Positions 7,838 to 17,303 of a stretch of 64,000 nt of DNA are shown in pieces. Under the pieces are notes generated by a model. That model saw only the letters and a program-made list of their open reading frames with translations, had not been told where the DNA came from and ran no database searches. Source of the stretch: an uncultured Roseibium sp. GTDB lineage: Bacteria; Pseudomonadota; Alphaproteobacteria; Rhizobiales; Stappiaceae. The DNA is taken from positions 1-64,000 of the forward strand of contig NZ_CANMFD010000009.1 of NCBI RefSeq assembly GCF_947496995.1, written 5' to 3'. The position numbers and the translations under genes are program-made. The stretch's first letter is position 1. Each line of letters begins with the position of its first letter.

Positions 7838-9876
7838 TACGCCCTCCCCGGCAGAATTTCGCCCGACGCCGGGCCGACCGGCAGAAAATCACGCATGTCA
7901 TGCAGGTCCGCCGGCGTGATCTGTTCCAGCCGGGCCTTTTCAATCCGTTCGACCTCGTCAGCCGGCAGGATGTAATCGCATTCATCGTCGAAGGAGCGGA
8001 TGCCGACACACACAAGGCTCAGCACCAGGCACAGGGCGGCAAGCCACCAGATGTACCAGACCATGGCGAACCCGAGCACGAAGGCCAGACCGCCCAGGAT
8101 CGGACCCAACCACGAACTCTTCGGCATGACGATGTCCTCGTAGTGGTCCGGCACCTTATAGGCGACGCCCTGGATCTTCATGTCATGAAAGGCATCGATG
8201 TCCTCGACCTGCGGCAGGACCGCGAAGTTGTAGGCAGCCGGAGGCGACGAGGTCGCCCACTCCAGCGTGCGGCCGTTCCAAGGATCGCCGGTGATGTCGC
8301 GCGCCGATCCCCATTTCTTCGCCGAGACGTAGAGCTGCACGGCGATGCAGACGATGCCGCACAGGACACACAGTGCGCCGAGCGCTGCGACGATCAGGTA
8401 AGGCTGCCAGGTCGGGTCGGCATAGTGCTCCATGCGCCGGCTCATGCCCATGAACCCGAGCACATAGAGCGGCATGAAGGCGAGATAGAAGCCGATGAAC
8501 CAGAACCAGAAGGAGCGCATGCCCCATTTGACATCCAGCTTGAAACCGAACGCCTTGGGGAACCAGTAGTTCAACCCGGCGAAATAGCCGAACAGAGCGC
8601 CGGGTATGAGCATGTTGTGGAAATGCGCCACCAGGAATGTCGAGTTGTGCATCAGGTAGTCTGCGGGCGGCAGGGCCAGCAGAACCCCGGTCACACCGCC
8701 GATCACGAAGGTCACCATGAAGCCGATGGTGAACACCATGGCGGGATGAAACTCGATGCGGCCCCGATACAAGGTGAACAGCCAGTCGAAGATCTTCACC
8801 CCTGTCGGCACCGCGATGATCATCGTGGCGATGCCGAAGATCGCGTTCACGTTTGACGAGGAACCCATGGTGAAGAAGTGATGCAGCCAGACGGTGAACG
8901 ACAGCAGCGCGATACAGGCGGTCGCATAGACCAGCGACGTGTAGCCGAACAACCGTTTGCGGGAAAAGGTCGCCACCACTTCGGAGTAGATGCCGAAGGC
9001 CGGCAGGATCAGGATATAGACCTCAGGATGGCCCCAGATCCACAGGAGGTTGGCGAACATCATCATGTTGCCGCCGTCGCCATTGGTGAAGAAGTGGAAG
9101 CCGAGCGTGCGGTCCAGAACGAGCTGGCCGGCAACGACCGTCAGGCCGGGAAAGGCGAAGGCAATCAGGATCGAGGCGCACAGCGCCGTCCAGGTGAACA
9201 TCGGCATGCGCATGAAGCTCATGCCGGGGCAGCGGTTCTTGAAGATGGTGACAATGAAATTGATACCGGCCAGCGTGCTGCCGACCCCGCTGGTGATCAG
9301 CGCCCAGAGCCAGTAGTCCACACCGACGCCGGGGCTGTACTCGATCCCCGAATAGGGCGGATATCCCGTCCAGCCGGCCTGCGAGAACTTGCCGACGACC
9401 AGTGACACAAGAACCAGTCCGGCGCCCGATGCCGTCAGCCACAGACTGACGGAGTTGAGGAACGGAAAGGCGACGTCCCGCGCGCCGATCTGCTGCGGCA
9501 CGACGATGTTGATCAGCCCGGTCAGAAACGGCATGGCCACGAAGAAGATCATGATCGTGCCGTGCGAGGAGAAGATCTGCTCGAAATGCTCCGGCGGCAG
9601 ATAACCTTCGCTGTTGAGCGACACGGCCTGCTGGGCACGCATCATGAGCGCATCGACAAAGCCGCGCACCAGCATGACAAGCGACAGCACCACATACATG
9701 ATGCCGATCTTCTTGTGATCGACACTGGTCAGCCAGTCCGTCCACAGCACCTTCCAGGCGCGCAGATAGGTGATGAGCAGGAACACCGCGATGCCACCCA
9801 ATACGGTGACGCCTGCCCCGCCCATGGCGACCCAGGAATAGAACGGCAGCGCATCCATAGTCAGACGTCCAAGCAT
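7837..9876 (-). CDS. cyoB: Cytochrome o ubiquinol oxidase subunit I (catalytic)
   Basis: A 679-residue haem-copper oxidase core subunit with about 15 transmembrane helices. It reduces oxygen to water with electrons from ubiquinol and pumps protons. The CuB/active-site segment [20 protein letters not shown] is intact, as are the helix-VII His pair (WLHHFFTMG) and the haem ligand region [11 protein letters not shown]. The length (over 650) is typical of quinol oxidases. It overlaps cyoA upstream and cyoC downstream by one base each, giving a tightly coupled operon. No odd residues noticed. Confidence 0.97.
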   Translation of the reverse strand: MLGRLTMDALPFYSWVAMGGAGVTVLGGIAVFLLITYLRAWKVLWTDWLTSVDHKKIGIMYVVLSLVMLVRGFVDALMMRAQQAVSLNSEGYLPPEHFEQIFSSHGTIMIFFVAMPFLTGLINIVVPQQIGARDVAFPFLNSVSLWLTASGAGLVLVSLVVGKFSQAGWTGYPPYSGIEYSPGVGVDYWLWALITSGVGSTLAGINFIVTIFKNRCPGMSFMRMPMFTWTALCASILIAFAFPGLTVVAGQLVLDRTLGFHFFTNGDGGNMMMFANLLWIWGHPEVYILILPAFGIYSEVVATFSRKRLFGYTSLVYATACIALLSFTVWLHHFFTMGSSSNVNAIFGIATMIIAVPTGVKIFDWLFTLYRGRIEFHPAMVFTIGFMVTFVIGGVTGVLLALPPADYLMHNSTFLVAHFHNMLIPGALFGYFAGLNYWFPKAFGFKLDVKWGMRSFWFWFIGFYLAFMPLYVLGFMGMSRRMEHYADPTWQPYLIVAALGALCVLCGIVCIAVQLYVSAKKWGSARDITGDPWNGRTLEWATSSPPAAYNFAVLPQVEDIDAFHDMKIQGVAYKVPDHYEDIVMPKSSWLGPILGGLAFVLGFAMVWYIWWLAALCLVLSLVCVGIRSFDDECDYILPADEVERIEKARLEQITPADLHDMRDFLPVGPASGEILPGRA

Positions 9877-10805
9877 CAGGCAGCCCCCCGGCAGATAAGT
9901 TCGGCCGCTTCACTTTCGTACGGGCCCATAATCGGCGCGTATTTGCGCAGGATAATTTCGAACAGCTTGGCTTCGGTCGACGAATAATAGGTCACAGGAT
10001 TGGCGACGCTTTGCTTGTGAAGCTCCAGATAGGTCTTCGCGTCGAGCACATCGGGCGATGCGGCGACCTTTTCCTTCCAGGCGGTGAAATCGTTTTCGTC
10101 CAGGGCATGCGCCTTGAAGTGCTGGTCGGAGAACCCGTCGCCGGAATACATCGTGTTGCGTCCCGTGAAGACACCCGGCCCGTCGGCCAGGAGATTGAGC
10201 TCCGAACGCATGCCCGCCATGGCATAGATCTGCCCGCCGAGCGCCGGGATCATCAGCGAGTTCATCACCGTATCGGAGGTGATTTCGATGGAAAGCGGCC
10301 GGTCGGCGGGAAAGGCAAGCTCATTGACGCTGGCGATACCCAGTTCCGGGTAGACGAACAGCCACTTCCAGTCGAGCGCCACCGCCTGCACCCTGAAGGC
10401 CGGCTTGTCGGAGACAATAGGCTTGTAGGGATCAAATTCGTGAGTCCGCGTCCAGACCAGCGTCCCGAGCACCACGACGATGGCCCCCGGCACCAGCCAG
10501 ACAACCGCCTCGACGACCCAGGACCCGTCCCACTCCGGCGTATAGACCGCCCCGTTCTTTCTCTTCCTGTACCGCCAGGCAAAGAAAAGCGTCAGGACGA
10601 TCGCCGGAATGGCGACAATCATCATTATGGCGAAGGCGGTGAACAGAAGGTCCCGTTCCGCCAACGCGATCGGCCCCTTCGGAAAGAGCACAGGCGCATC
10701 GGACAGGCCGCAGCCCTGAAGCAGGCCGCCCGCGGCCAAAAGCAGGACGGCTGCAAACGGCTTAAAGGAACGGCGGACCGATCGCCCGGAATTTGCTTCG
10801 ATCAT
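9876..10805 (-). CDS. cyoA: Cytochrome o ubiquinol oxidase subunit II (lipoprotein)
   Basis: A 309-residue subunit II. The signal peptide ends in a lipobox (GGLLQGC, Cys near residue 32), followed by two transmembrane helices and a periplasmic cupredoxin-like domain. The CuA cysteine ligands of cytochrome c oxidases are absent; the region reads [17 protein letters not shown]. This is the hallmark of quinol oxidases. First gene of cyoABCD. The 347 bases upstream carry dispersed repeats rather than an obvious FNR box. Confidence 0.95.
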   Translation of the reverse strand: MIEANSGRSVRRSFKPFAAVLLLAAGGLLQGCGLSDAPVLFPKGPIALAERDLLFTAFAIMMIVAIPAIVLTLFFAWRYRKRKNGAVYTPEWDGSWVVEAVVWLVPGAIVVVLGTLVWTRTHEFDPYKPIVSDKPAFRVQAVALDWKWLFVYPELGIASVNELAFPADRPLSIEITSDTVMNSLMIPALGGQIYAMAGMRSELNLLADGPGVFTGRNTMYSGDGFSDQHFKAHALDENDFTAWKEKVAASPDVLDAKTYLELHKQSVANPVTYYSSTEAKLFEIILRKYAPIMGPYESEAAELICRGAA

Positions 10806-10842
10806 TTCCCACCCCTGGATCAGGCTGCTTCGATGCAGGTTT

Positions 10843-10858
10843 GCATGAAAGCAGAAAA
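10843..10858. repeat. 16-bp direct repeat, copy 1
   Basis: GCATGAAAGCAGAAAA, identical to 11067-11082 and related to the element at 54831-54863. It lies 38 bases upstream of the cyoA start codon. Confidence 0.6.
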
Positions 10859-11066
10859 TGCGACCGGTTCAAAACGTCTGGAGCCTTGATCGGCGTTCTT
10901 GCGAACACTGGAAGCTCCAGGACAGGCCGGAGTGATCTCGCTTACTCGAAAACGCGGAGAGATACGGCGGCGCTGTACAAAATCAAAATGCAATCGGCAT
11001 GAACTGCCGAGGGAATCGTTTCACTGACTGGCAAAACCCTAGATCAACCTCCGCTCATTTGAAACC

Positions 11067-11101
11067 GCATGAAAGCAGAAAAGTTGATCGATCCTAAAGC
11101 G
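11067..11101. repeat. Dispersed ~33-bp repeat, copy A
   Basis: From 11069 to 11101 this matches 54831-54863 at 29 of 33 positions; the shared core is GCAGAAAAGTTGA followed by CG, TCCT and AAGCG. Both copies lie upstream of a minus-strand gene (cyoA; rhomboid). Nature unknown. Confidence 0.55.
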
Positions 11102-11152
11102 ATAGCGCGCCTGGCGTTCTTTTGCTTCGCTGCGGAAGGCTTTGGCTCCGCG

Positions 11153-12391
11153 CTAGGCCCCGTCCAGGGATCCGGGTGCGAAAATCCGGGCCGGTGCGTG
11201 CTCGAAGGTCATGCGCCCGCTTTTCATCCCCCAGAGTGGACGGACGATTTCCGACACGACCTGCATCCCGCAGTCGGCCGGCAGCGCAACGAAAGTCGCC
11301 TCCTCCCCCACCTCGATACCACGTTCGTGGTTGATCAGGCGTCTCGGCGCCGAGGTGACCATGTCGAAGCAGGCTTCCAGTTCCGGTTCCGTGCCGAGCT
11401 GGTGAATGTTGGCGTAAAGATTTGCCATGCGGGAGAGCGAACAGTCTCCATACGGAGTGAAGGGATTGAGAACATTGTTCGTCGCCACCGTGCAGCAGAC
11501 ACCGTGCTGATGAAAGACATGCGCCGGCGCGACACCGCGCGGCACCAGGTGCCCGCTGTCCCTGCCCATCAGGAACAGGTCGGTCGAGGGCAGAACTGTC
11601 AGGGCAATGCCCGCATCTTTCAGAAGAGCCACGGCGTCCATGAGCTGAGGTCCGGGCATAGCCGACAGTTTGGTCACATGCCCTATGGCCACGCGCCCCT
11701 GCCAGCCGTGCGCCACGGTCTGCCGGGCGATCTCGTCGAGATGCCGCCATTTAGGGTCCAGATCGAAGTCCAGATGGAAATCGAGATCGACGTCGAACCG
11801 CCTGGCCATCTCGAACAGGATGGCGATCTGGGCATTCGGGTCGCTATCGGTATAGGGGCAGCCGCCCAACAGGTCCGCCCCGTTCACCAGAGCTTCCTCA
11901 AGCAATTCCTTCGTTCCCGGGTTGTTGGTGAGCCCTTCCTGCGGAAAAACGCAGATCTGAAGGTCCAGGGCCCAGGCGAAATCCCGCTTGAGCTGCGACA
12001 CCGCCTCAAGGCCCATGAGCCCGATGCCCGGGTCTATTTCCACATGGGTCCGGATTGCGTTGGTTCCCTGCACGATGGCCTTTTCGAGGACCTTCCTGCC
12101 CCGGGCATGAATATCCGACTGCGTGAAGGATTTCTTCGCCGCTCCGACTGAGGCGATTGCCCCTTCCAGGGTGCCGGTTTCATTGTGGCATTTGTCCAGT
12201 ATGCACGCCTTGTCGAGATGAAGATGGCTTTCCACGAAGCCGGGGATGAGCATCGCCCCGTTGCCTTCGAGTGTTTTCGCCCCACTCCCAAGGTCCGAGC
12301 CGATATCGCTGATGCGCTCGCCGGAGACGGCAATGTCGACGCTCTCAGCCCTGTTGCCGATGCGGATGTTGCGGATGACGAATTCACTCAC
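11153..12391 (-). CDS. Cytosine-deaminase-like amidohydrolase with altered active site
   Basis: A 412-residue amidohydrolase-superfamily enzyme, cytoplasmic. A short N-terminal beta domain leads into the metal site ESHLHLDK (H-x-H, residues about 55-62), then RTHVEID, DFHLDFDLDP and GHVTKLSAM. Overall layout follows E. coli cytosine deaminase (CodA). By eye, however, the catalytic Glu of CodA (HCDE) falls on Phe (HLDF), and the catalytic Asp (GHDDV) falls on Asn (TNNV). It is therefore probably not a true cytosine deaminase. Its ATG overlaps the transporter stop (ATGA), so it likely acts on the solute imported by the adjacent Liv-type ABC system. Substrate unknown; a nitrogen heterocycle or cyclic amide is a guess. 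Confidence 0.75.
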   Translation of the reverse strand: MSEFVIRNIRIGNRAESVDIAVSGERISDIGSDLGSGAKTLEGNGAMLIPGFVESHLHLDKACILDKCHNETGTLEGAIASVGAAKKSFTQSDIHARGRKVLEKAIVQGTNAIRTHVEIDPGIGLMGLEAVSQLKRDFAWALDLQICVFPQEGLTNNPGTKELLEEALVNGADLLGGCPYTDSDPNAQIAILFEMARRFDVDLDFHLDFDLDPKWRHLDEIARQTVAHGWQGRVAIGHVTKLSAMPGPQLMDAVALLKDAGIALTVLPSTDLFLMGRDSGHLVPRGVAPAHVFHQHGVCCTVATNNVLNPFTPYGDCSLSRMANLYANIHQLGTEPELEACFDMVTSAPRRLINHERGIEVGEEATFVALPADCGMQVVSEIVRPLWGMKSGRMTFEHAPARIFAPGSLDGA

Positions 12392-14907
12392 GCCCGCGCC
12401 TCCGAAGTAGCTGCGGCTTCCCCGCCCCCCAGATAGGCCGTGGTCAAACGGGGATCGGAAGCAAGGTCTGCAGCCTTGCCCTCAAAGACAATCCGTCCCT
12501 GTTCCAGCACATAGGCATAGTCGGCAACCGCCAGCGCCATGGTCGCCACCTGGTCGACAAGGAGAATGGTGATGTCGGCGTCCCGCAATTCGCCGAGTAT
12601 GGCGTAGAGTTCGTCGATCATTGCAGGGGCAAGTCCAAGCGAAGGCTCGTCCAGCAACAGCACCTTGGGCCTTGCCATGAGCCCGCGCGCGATGGCCATC
12701 ATCTGCTGTTCACCGCCGGACAGCAGTCCTGCACGGCTGGTCAGCCGATCCTTCAGGCGGGGAAAGCGGTCCAGATGCGCGGCGATTTCGCTGCGCGACA
12801 TTTCGGAGCGCCGATTGTAGGCCCCGAGTTCGATATTCTCCAGAACCGTGAGTTCGGGAAAGACCTGGCGGCCTTCGGGAACAAGGACAAGCCCCCTGCC
12901 GACAAGTTCATGCGGTTGCAGCGTCTGCACCTGTTCGTCGTTCAGGATGATGGTGCCCGATACCGGCCTATGCAGGCCGGACAGGGCGCTGAGGAAGGTG
13001 GACTTGCCGGCACCGTTTGCCCCCAGCAGCGCCACCATCTCGCCTTGCCGCACTTTCAGCGAGACATCCTTCAGGACAGGCGCCGCCCCATAACCTGCGG
13101 TCAGGCCCAGCGTGGAGACGACGGGTGTCTCTTCCGTTGTCAGCGGCTGCTCGCGCTTGAACGACGCGGTGCCGCCCTCGCCGAGATAAGCGGCGATCAC
13201 CGCCGCATTTGTCCGGATTTCCTCCGGGTTGCCATAAGCGATCGGTTTGCCCGCATCGACGGCCTGAATGCGGTCGGAAATCCCCATGACAAGGCTCATG
13301 TCATGTTCCACAAGCACGACCGCGATCCCGAGATCCGCGATCCTGCGCAACAGCCCGGCGAGCGCCTCCTTGTCGGCACGCATCAACCCGGCGGCCGGTT
13401 CGTCCAGAAGCAGGAACACGGGCTTCGTCGCAAGTGCCCTGGCAATTTCCACCAGACGCCTGTCCACGTGAGGCAGGTCCCCTGCGCGCTTTTCCAGCGC
13501 CCCCCGATAGCCGCAGAAGCGCAGCAACCCGGCCGCAAGAGCAAGGTTCTCCTTCGAGCGGATATCCGACCACGGGTTGCCCGGTGCGCCGCGCGGCAGG
13601 CCCGACACCACGTTTTCCTCCACCGACAGATTCTCGAAGAGTTTCGTCGTCTGGTAGGTGCGCGCGATACCGTTTCTGGCGACCGCATGGGCCGGCGCAC
13701 CCGCAAGGTTGCGCTCGCCCAGCAGGATATCCCCCTCGCTCGGGCGGTAAAATCCACTGACCATGTTGAGAACGGTCGTCTTGCCCGCCCCGTTCGGGCC
13801 AATCAGGGACGTGACTTCCCCCGGCCGGATATCCAGGTGAACCCCGTCGACCGCCCGCACACCGCCGAAGGAAATGCCGAGGTTTCTGATCTCCAGCGGC
13901 CCGGGCGAACCATCCACCTTCAGGAACGTTCCGATTTCATCTTCCGAAAGCGCGGAAGTCTTCCGGGCCGCTCCGGGAAGAAACGCGGCAAGCGTCCCGA
14001 CGAGGCCCCGCGGGGCGATCAGCAGCACGCCGACCAGCAGACCGCCGAAGACGAGCAGACGGTATTCGGCAAGGCCAGACAGAAATTCAGGCAGAAGAAC
14101 CGTGACCAGTGCGCCCGCAAGCGGCCCCAGTACCGTTCCGGCACCGCCGATCAGGATGGCGAACAGGAACAGGATCGACTGGGAGAAGGGAAAATTGCTC
14201 GGTGCGATGAACATCATCAGCGGCGTGAAAAGACCGCCGGCAAGGCCGGCCATCGCGGCGGCAATGGCGAACGCAGCCGCCTTGACGACGAAGGGCCGGT
14301 AACCGAGGGAGGATGCGGCAAGCTCCGCGTCCCTGATCCCCGTCATGGCCATGCCCCAGCCGCTGTCGGCAAGACGCCTGAACAGGTAGAGCGACAGACC
14401 GGCAAGCACGATGGCAAGGAGCACGAGTTCTCGCTCGGAAAACACGAACCCGGCCAGTTCAGGCATGGGAAATCCCATCAGGCCGTTCTGTCCGCCGGTC
14501 AGTGAGCGCCACTCGACGGCCCCGTGTTCGACAATAAAGGCGAAGGCAATCGTGACCATCGCCAGGAACGGTCCGGCCATCCGGACGGCCGGAATTGCCA
14601 GAAGGACGCCGGCAGCACCGGCAATCAGGGCTGCGACAGGCAGGGCCAGCCAGAAGCTCAGGCCCCACAGGGTCAGGATGCCGACCCCGTAAGCCCCGAT
14701 CGCGAAAAAGCCCACCTGTCCTAGTGAAACGAGGCCTGTAAGCCCGTAAAGAACATTCAGGCCGACACCCAGGATCGTGGTCAGCGCGACAAGGCCGATC
14801 ACGAATTGGGTGTACCCACCGCTCACGAGCGCCGCTCCGCATCCCGCAACCGTCAGGACGAGCAGAAATACGTCCAGGTAAGCCCGCTGGTTGGTAAATC
14901 GCATCAT
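12388..14907 (-). CDS. LivM-LivG-LivF triple fusion: ABC permease with two ATPase domains
   Basis: One 839-residue chain holds three normally separate parts of a branched-chain-amino-acid-type (HAAT) importer. Residues 1 to about 310 are a LivM-like permease with many membrane helices. About 335-580 is a LivG-like ATPase (Walker A GPNGAGKT, Walker B LLLDEPAAG, switch LVEHD). About 595-825 is a LivF-like ATPase (GANGAGKS, LSGGEQQ, LLLDEPSLG, LVDQ). In the first ATPase the signature region reads LPHVDRR where LSYGEQR/LSGGQ is expected, so the C-loop glycine is missing. Six bases separate it from livH, and it overlaps the amidohydrolase start. Permease-LivG fusions are known; adding LivF is much less usual. 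Confidence 0.9.
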   Translation of the reverse strand: MMRFTNQRAYLDVFLLVLTVAGCGAALVSGGYTQFVIGLVALTTILGVGLNVLYGLTGLVSLGQVGFFAIGAYGVGILTLWGLSFWLALPVAALIAGAAGVLLAIPAVRMAGPFLAMVTIAFAFIVEHGAVEWRSLTGGQNGLMGFPMPELAGFVFSERELVLLAIVLAGLSLYLFRRLADSGWGMAMTGIRDAELAASSLGYRPFVVKAAAFAIAAAMAGLAGGLFTPLMMFIAPSNFPFSQSILFLFAILIGGAGTVLGPLAGALVTVLLPEFLSGLAEYRLLVFGGLLVGVLLIAPRGLVGTLAAFLPGAARKTSALSEDEIGTFLKVDGSPGPLEIRNLGISFGGVRAVDGVHLDIRPGEVTSLIGPNGAGKTTVLNMVSGFYRPSEGDILLGERNLAGAPAHAVARNGIARTYQTTKLFENLSVEENVVSGLPRGAPGNPWSDIRSKENLALAAGLLRFCGYRGALEKRAGDLPHVDRRLVEIARALATKPVFLLLDEPAAGLMRADKEALAGLLRRIADLGIAVVLVEHDMSLVMGISDRIQAVDAGKPIAYGNPEEIRTNAAVIAAYLGEGGTASFKREQPLTTEETPVVSTLGLTAGYGAAPVLKDVSLKVRQGEMVALLGANGAGKSTFLSALSGLHRPVSGTIILNDEQVQTLQPHELVGRGLVLVPEGRQVFPELTVLENIELGAYNRRSEMSRSEIAAHLDRFPRLKDRLTSRAGLLSGGEQQMMAIARGLMARPKVLLLDEPSLGLAPAMIDELYAILGELRDADITILLVDQVATMALAVADYAYVLEQGRIVFEGKAADLASDPRLTTAYLGGGEAAATSEARA

Positions 14908-14913
14908 GGAACC

Positions 14914-15789
14914 TCAGACTTTCTGGACCGCGGGACGCCCGAAAAGCCCGTCCGGCTTCAAGGTCAACGCCAGGATGACGAGGCCGAAAACAACGATGTA
15001 GGTGGAGGAAGACCCGAGATAGGCGGTCACCAGCGCTTCCGTGACGCCGAAGATGAACCCGGCCAGCATCACGCCCGACGCGGAGGTCATGCCCCCGAGG
15101 ATCGCAACCGCGAAAGCCTTCAGACCGAACAGCGTTCCCATGTCCGAATGGACGGAGAACAGAGGTGCGATCAACAGTCCCGCGCACCCTGCGAGCATGG
15201 CGGAAATCGCAAAGGAGCCGGACACCATCAGCGTCGTGTTGATGCCCATGAGACGGGCCGCCTGGGTGTTCTGGACCACGGCGAGCAGCGCCCTTCCCTG
15301 CAGGGTCTTGCGGAAGAGGAAATGCAACGCCAGCGCAACGCCAACCGCCGCCAGCGGGATCAGCAATTGCTGCGGGTAGATGCCCGTTCCGGCGAATTGC
15401 CATGCCGACTGCACCAGCGGCGACGTCAGCGAACGGGGTTCGTTGCCAAAGGAAAAGAGAACGGCATTGTCCAGAAAAATGCCCCCGGCGACGGTGGCCA
15501 TCAGCCACGCTTCCGACTTGCGCTCCACGAAAGGCCGCACCAGAAGCATCTCCACCAGAATACCGAAGAGACCGCAGCACAGGATCGCCAGCGGATAGGC
15601 AAGCATCCAGTTGATCTCCAGACGCTCGGTGAAGACATACCCGAGAACGGCTCCGAGCATGACCACGCTGCCCTGGGCGAAATTGACCGTGGACGACACG
15701 GAATAGGTGATCTGGAAGCCGAGGGCGATCAGGCCATACATGCTTCCAAGGCCGATGCCGGTGACGAGCGCGGCGATCAAGAGGGTCAT
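14914..15789 (-). CDS. Branched-chain amino acid-type ABC permease, LivH
   Basis: A 291-residue inner-membrane permease with about eight helices and the LivH hallmarks GLGSMYGLIALGFQITYSV and VNFAQG near the N-terminus and LGGMTSASGVMLAG near residue 235. I start at the ATG at 15789 (AGGAAA upstream); a longer frame to 15927 would run through the hairpin region after the binding-protein gene. It pairs with the LivM part of the downstream fusion. The true solute need not be an amino acid, because this family also imports urea, amides and aromatic compounds. Confidence 0.9.
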   Translation of the reverse strand: MTLLIAALVTGIGLGSMYGLIALGFQITYSVSSTVNFAQGSVVMLGAVLGYVFTERLEINWMLAYPLAILCCGLFGILVEMLLVRPFVERKSEAWLMATVAGGIFLDNAVLFSFGNEPRSLTSPLVQSAWQFAGTGIYPQQLLIPLAAVGVALALHFLFRKTLQGRALLAVVQNTQAARLMGINTTLMVSGSFAISAMLAGCAGLLIAPLFSVHSDMGTLFGLKAFAVAILGGMTSASGVMLAGFIFGVTEALVTAYLGSSSTYIVVFGLVILALTLKPDGLFGRPAVQKV

Positions 15790-15844
15790 GGGCGTTTCCT
15801 GGAAATTGGTACGGGGGATCCGTGCCCCCCCTGGAGTAAAGGCT

Positions 15845-15870
15845 GCCTCCCGCAGGCTGCTGCGGGAGGC
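15845..15870 (-). terminator. Intercistronic hairpin between binding protein and livH
   Basis: A perfect 11-bp stem, GCCTCCCGCAG / CTGCGGGAGGC, with a four-base loop, lies 8 bases after the binding-protein stop codon on the minus strand. It is followed only by a weak T-rich run. Such hairpins usually protect or terminate the message so that the binding protein is made in excess over the permease. Confidence 0.6.
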
Positions 15871-15877
15871 GCCGGCA

Positions 15878-17065
15878 TCACTTCTTGATCGGAATGATTT
15901 CACCCTCGACGAAATGCGCGAAGACATAATCTTCCGGCAAAATCGCGTCCTGATCCTCAGGCGAGAAAGGATCGGTATAGGTCTTGATCAATCCCTCGAT
16001 GTTTTCGATTTCGTACATCGCCTGGCGGATCGCCGGTCCGTCCGTGGAGCCGGCCTTGTCGATTGCGGCCGCGAGAAGCAGCATGGCGTCATAGGCATTG
16101 GCGATCCCCGTGGCGGGGGTCACGTCGGCCATGGTCTCGATTTCCGGGAAGGCTTCCTGGAGCTTGGCGAACATCGCTTCCCCCTTCGGATCCCCTTCGC
16201 TGAACAGGTAGGTCTGAATGAAGTGCAGTTTCTCGCCGCTCTTGCCTGCCAGTTCGGTGAAGCGGCCGCCGGACGGTCCCCAATGCGAGGCCATGGGAAC
16301 TTCCCAGCCCATCCGGTCGAGGGATTTGACCACCTGCGCGGTCGGCGCGACATTGGCCACCACGAAGAGGCCGTCGGCGCCGTTTTCCTTGAGCCTCGTC
16401 AGCTGAGGCACGACGTCAACGTCGTTGGATTCGAACTTTTCGATGCCGGCATGATCCATGCCGCGCTTTTCCAGCGCCTTGAGAAGGCCTTTCTCGTTGG
16501 ATTCACCCCAGGGATTGTTGATGAGGATCATGCCCGGCTTCTTGGAGCCGTAGTTCGAGATGAGATATTCCGTGATGGCTTCGTCGACATATTCATCGAC
16601 GGCGGAAACGCGGAAAATATAGTTTTCCTCGGCACCGTTCTTGGTGATGCCGGTTCCGGCGGCCCAGGGGCCGACGAACGGCACCTTCGACTGGTTGGCG
16701 AATGGAACGATCGCAAAGGACACCGGCGTATCGAGACCGCCGATCAGTGCGGCCACGCCTTCGCGCTGCACGAGTTCACGGGCTGCGACCAGTCCCTTGC
16801 CGGGATTGCTTTCGTCGTCGCGGCTGACAAGCTCGAGCGGCTTGCCCAGAACGCCACCCTTTTCGTTGATTTCGTCGATGGCAATCGTAAGCCCCCGGGT
16901 GATCGCCTGACCGGACTTGGCCGACTGGCCGCTCAACGCGGCGACAAGACCGATCTTGATGGTGTCTTCCGCAAAGGCTGGAAGCCCCGTGAGAACCGCA
17001 AGGCCGACAACACCCGACATGAGAGCGCGGCGTGTCACCTTCGGAAAAATGCGTGTGGATTTCAT
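15878..17065 (-). CDS. Branched-chain-type ABC transporter substrate-binding protein
   Basis: A 395-residue periplasmic binding protein of the LivJ/LivK (type I fold) family. The signal sequence (residues 1-32: twin-arginine-like VTRRALMSGVVGLAVLTG, then LPAFA-ED) is followed by IKIGLVAALSGQSAKSGQ, typical of the family. I start at ATG 17065, preceded by AGAGGAG. The frame extends upstream to 17248, but that would place the three GntR-type palindromes inside the gene. It heads the operon binding protein - livH - livMGF - amidohydrolase, probably controlled by the GntR protein at 17736. Confidence 0.9.
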   Translation of the reverse strand: MKSTRIFPKVTRRALMSGVVGLAVLTGLPAFAEDTIKIGLVAALSGQSAKSGQAITRGLTIAIDEINEKGGVLGKPLELVSRDDESNPGKGLVAARELVQREGVAALIGGLDTPVSFAIVPFANQSKVPFVGPWAAGTGITKNGAEENYIFRVSAVDEYVDEAITEYLISNYGSKKPGMILINNPWGESNEKGLLKALEKRGMDHAGIEKFESNDVDVVPQLTRLKENGADGLFVVANVAPTAQVVKSLDRMGWEVPMASHWGPSGGRFTELAGKSGEKLHFIQTYLFSEGDPKGEAMFAKLQEAFPEIETMADVTPATGIANAYDAMLLLAAAIDKAGSTDGPAIRQAMYEIENIEGLIKTYTDPFSPEDQDAILPEDYVFAHFVEGEIIPIKK

Positions 17066-17212
17066 ATGAGACTCCTCTGGTCTTCCGGACGACACGTCCG
17101 AACGCCACTTCTGTCGCAAGTGCTGTGCCAGAAATTCGAAATCTATGTTTTTCAATGACTTAACAGAAAACGACCATAATCCAGTCACTCGGATTCCAAG
17201 GCACCGCACAAA

Positions 17213-17248
17213 TTGCATGCAATATTTGCATACAAAAGTCGCATGCAA
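17213..17248. promoter_or_regulatory. Three phased palindromic operators for the GntR/FCD regulator
   Basis: TTGCATGCAA (17213-17222), TTGCATACAA (17226-17235) and TCGCATGCAA (17239-17248) are centred exactly 13 bp apart. FCD-type GntR proteins typically bind short palindromes such as TTGTATACAA. The sites lie in the divergent promoter between the binding-protein gene and the NTF2-like gene, and the GntR gene is next door. Regulator assignment is inference. Confidence 0.65.
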
Positions 17249-17303
17249 ATTTTCCGGCGTGCCTTATGCTCGCCCTATCCCCCATCCGCCAAGGACAAAG
17301 TTG

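Larger units (their letters stand above)
10806..11152. other. cyoA upstream region with short repeats
   Basis: This gap holds the cyoA promoter and two direct copies of GCATGAAAGCAGAAAA (10843-10858 and 11067-11082). An inverted pair TAGCGCG / CGCGCTA flanks the 3' end of the amidohydrolase gene (about 11104-11157). I see no convincing protein gene. An open frame starting at 11069 begins inside the repeat and then runs antisense through the amidohydrolase. Confidence 0.5.

Noticed and set aside
11069-12151. Plus-strand frame starting MKAEKLIDPKA
   Set aside because: It starts inside a dispersed repeat and then runs antisense to the amidohydrolase; no protein features. The repeat itself is reported instead.
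12775-14505. Long plus-strand open frame antisense to the LivMGF fusion
   Set aside because: It is the mirror of a clear ABC transporter gene, with Arg/Gly/Gln-rich, low-complexity translation and no domain. GC-rich genes commonly leave long antisense frames.
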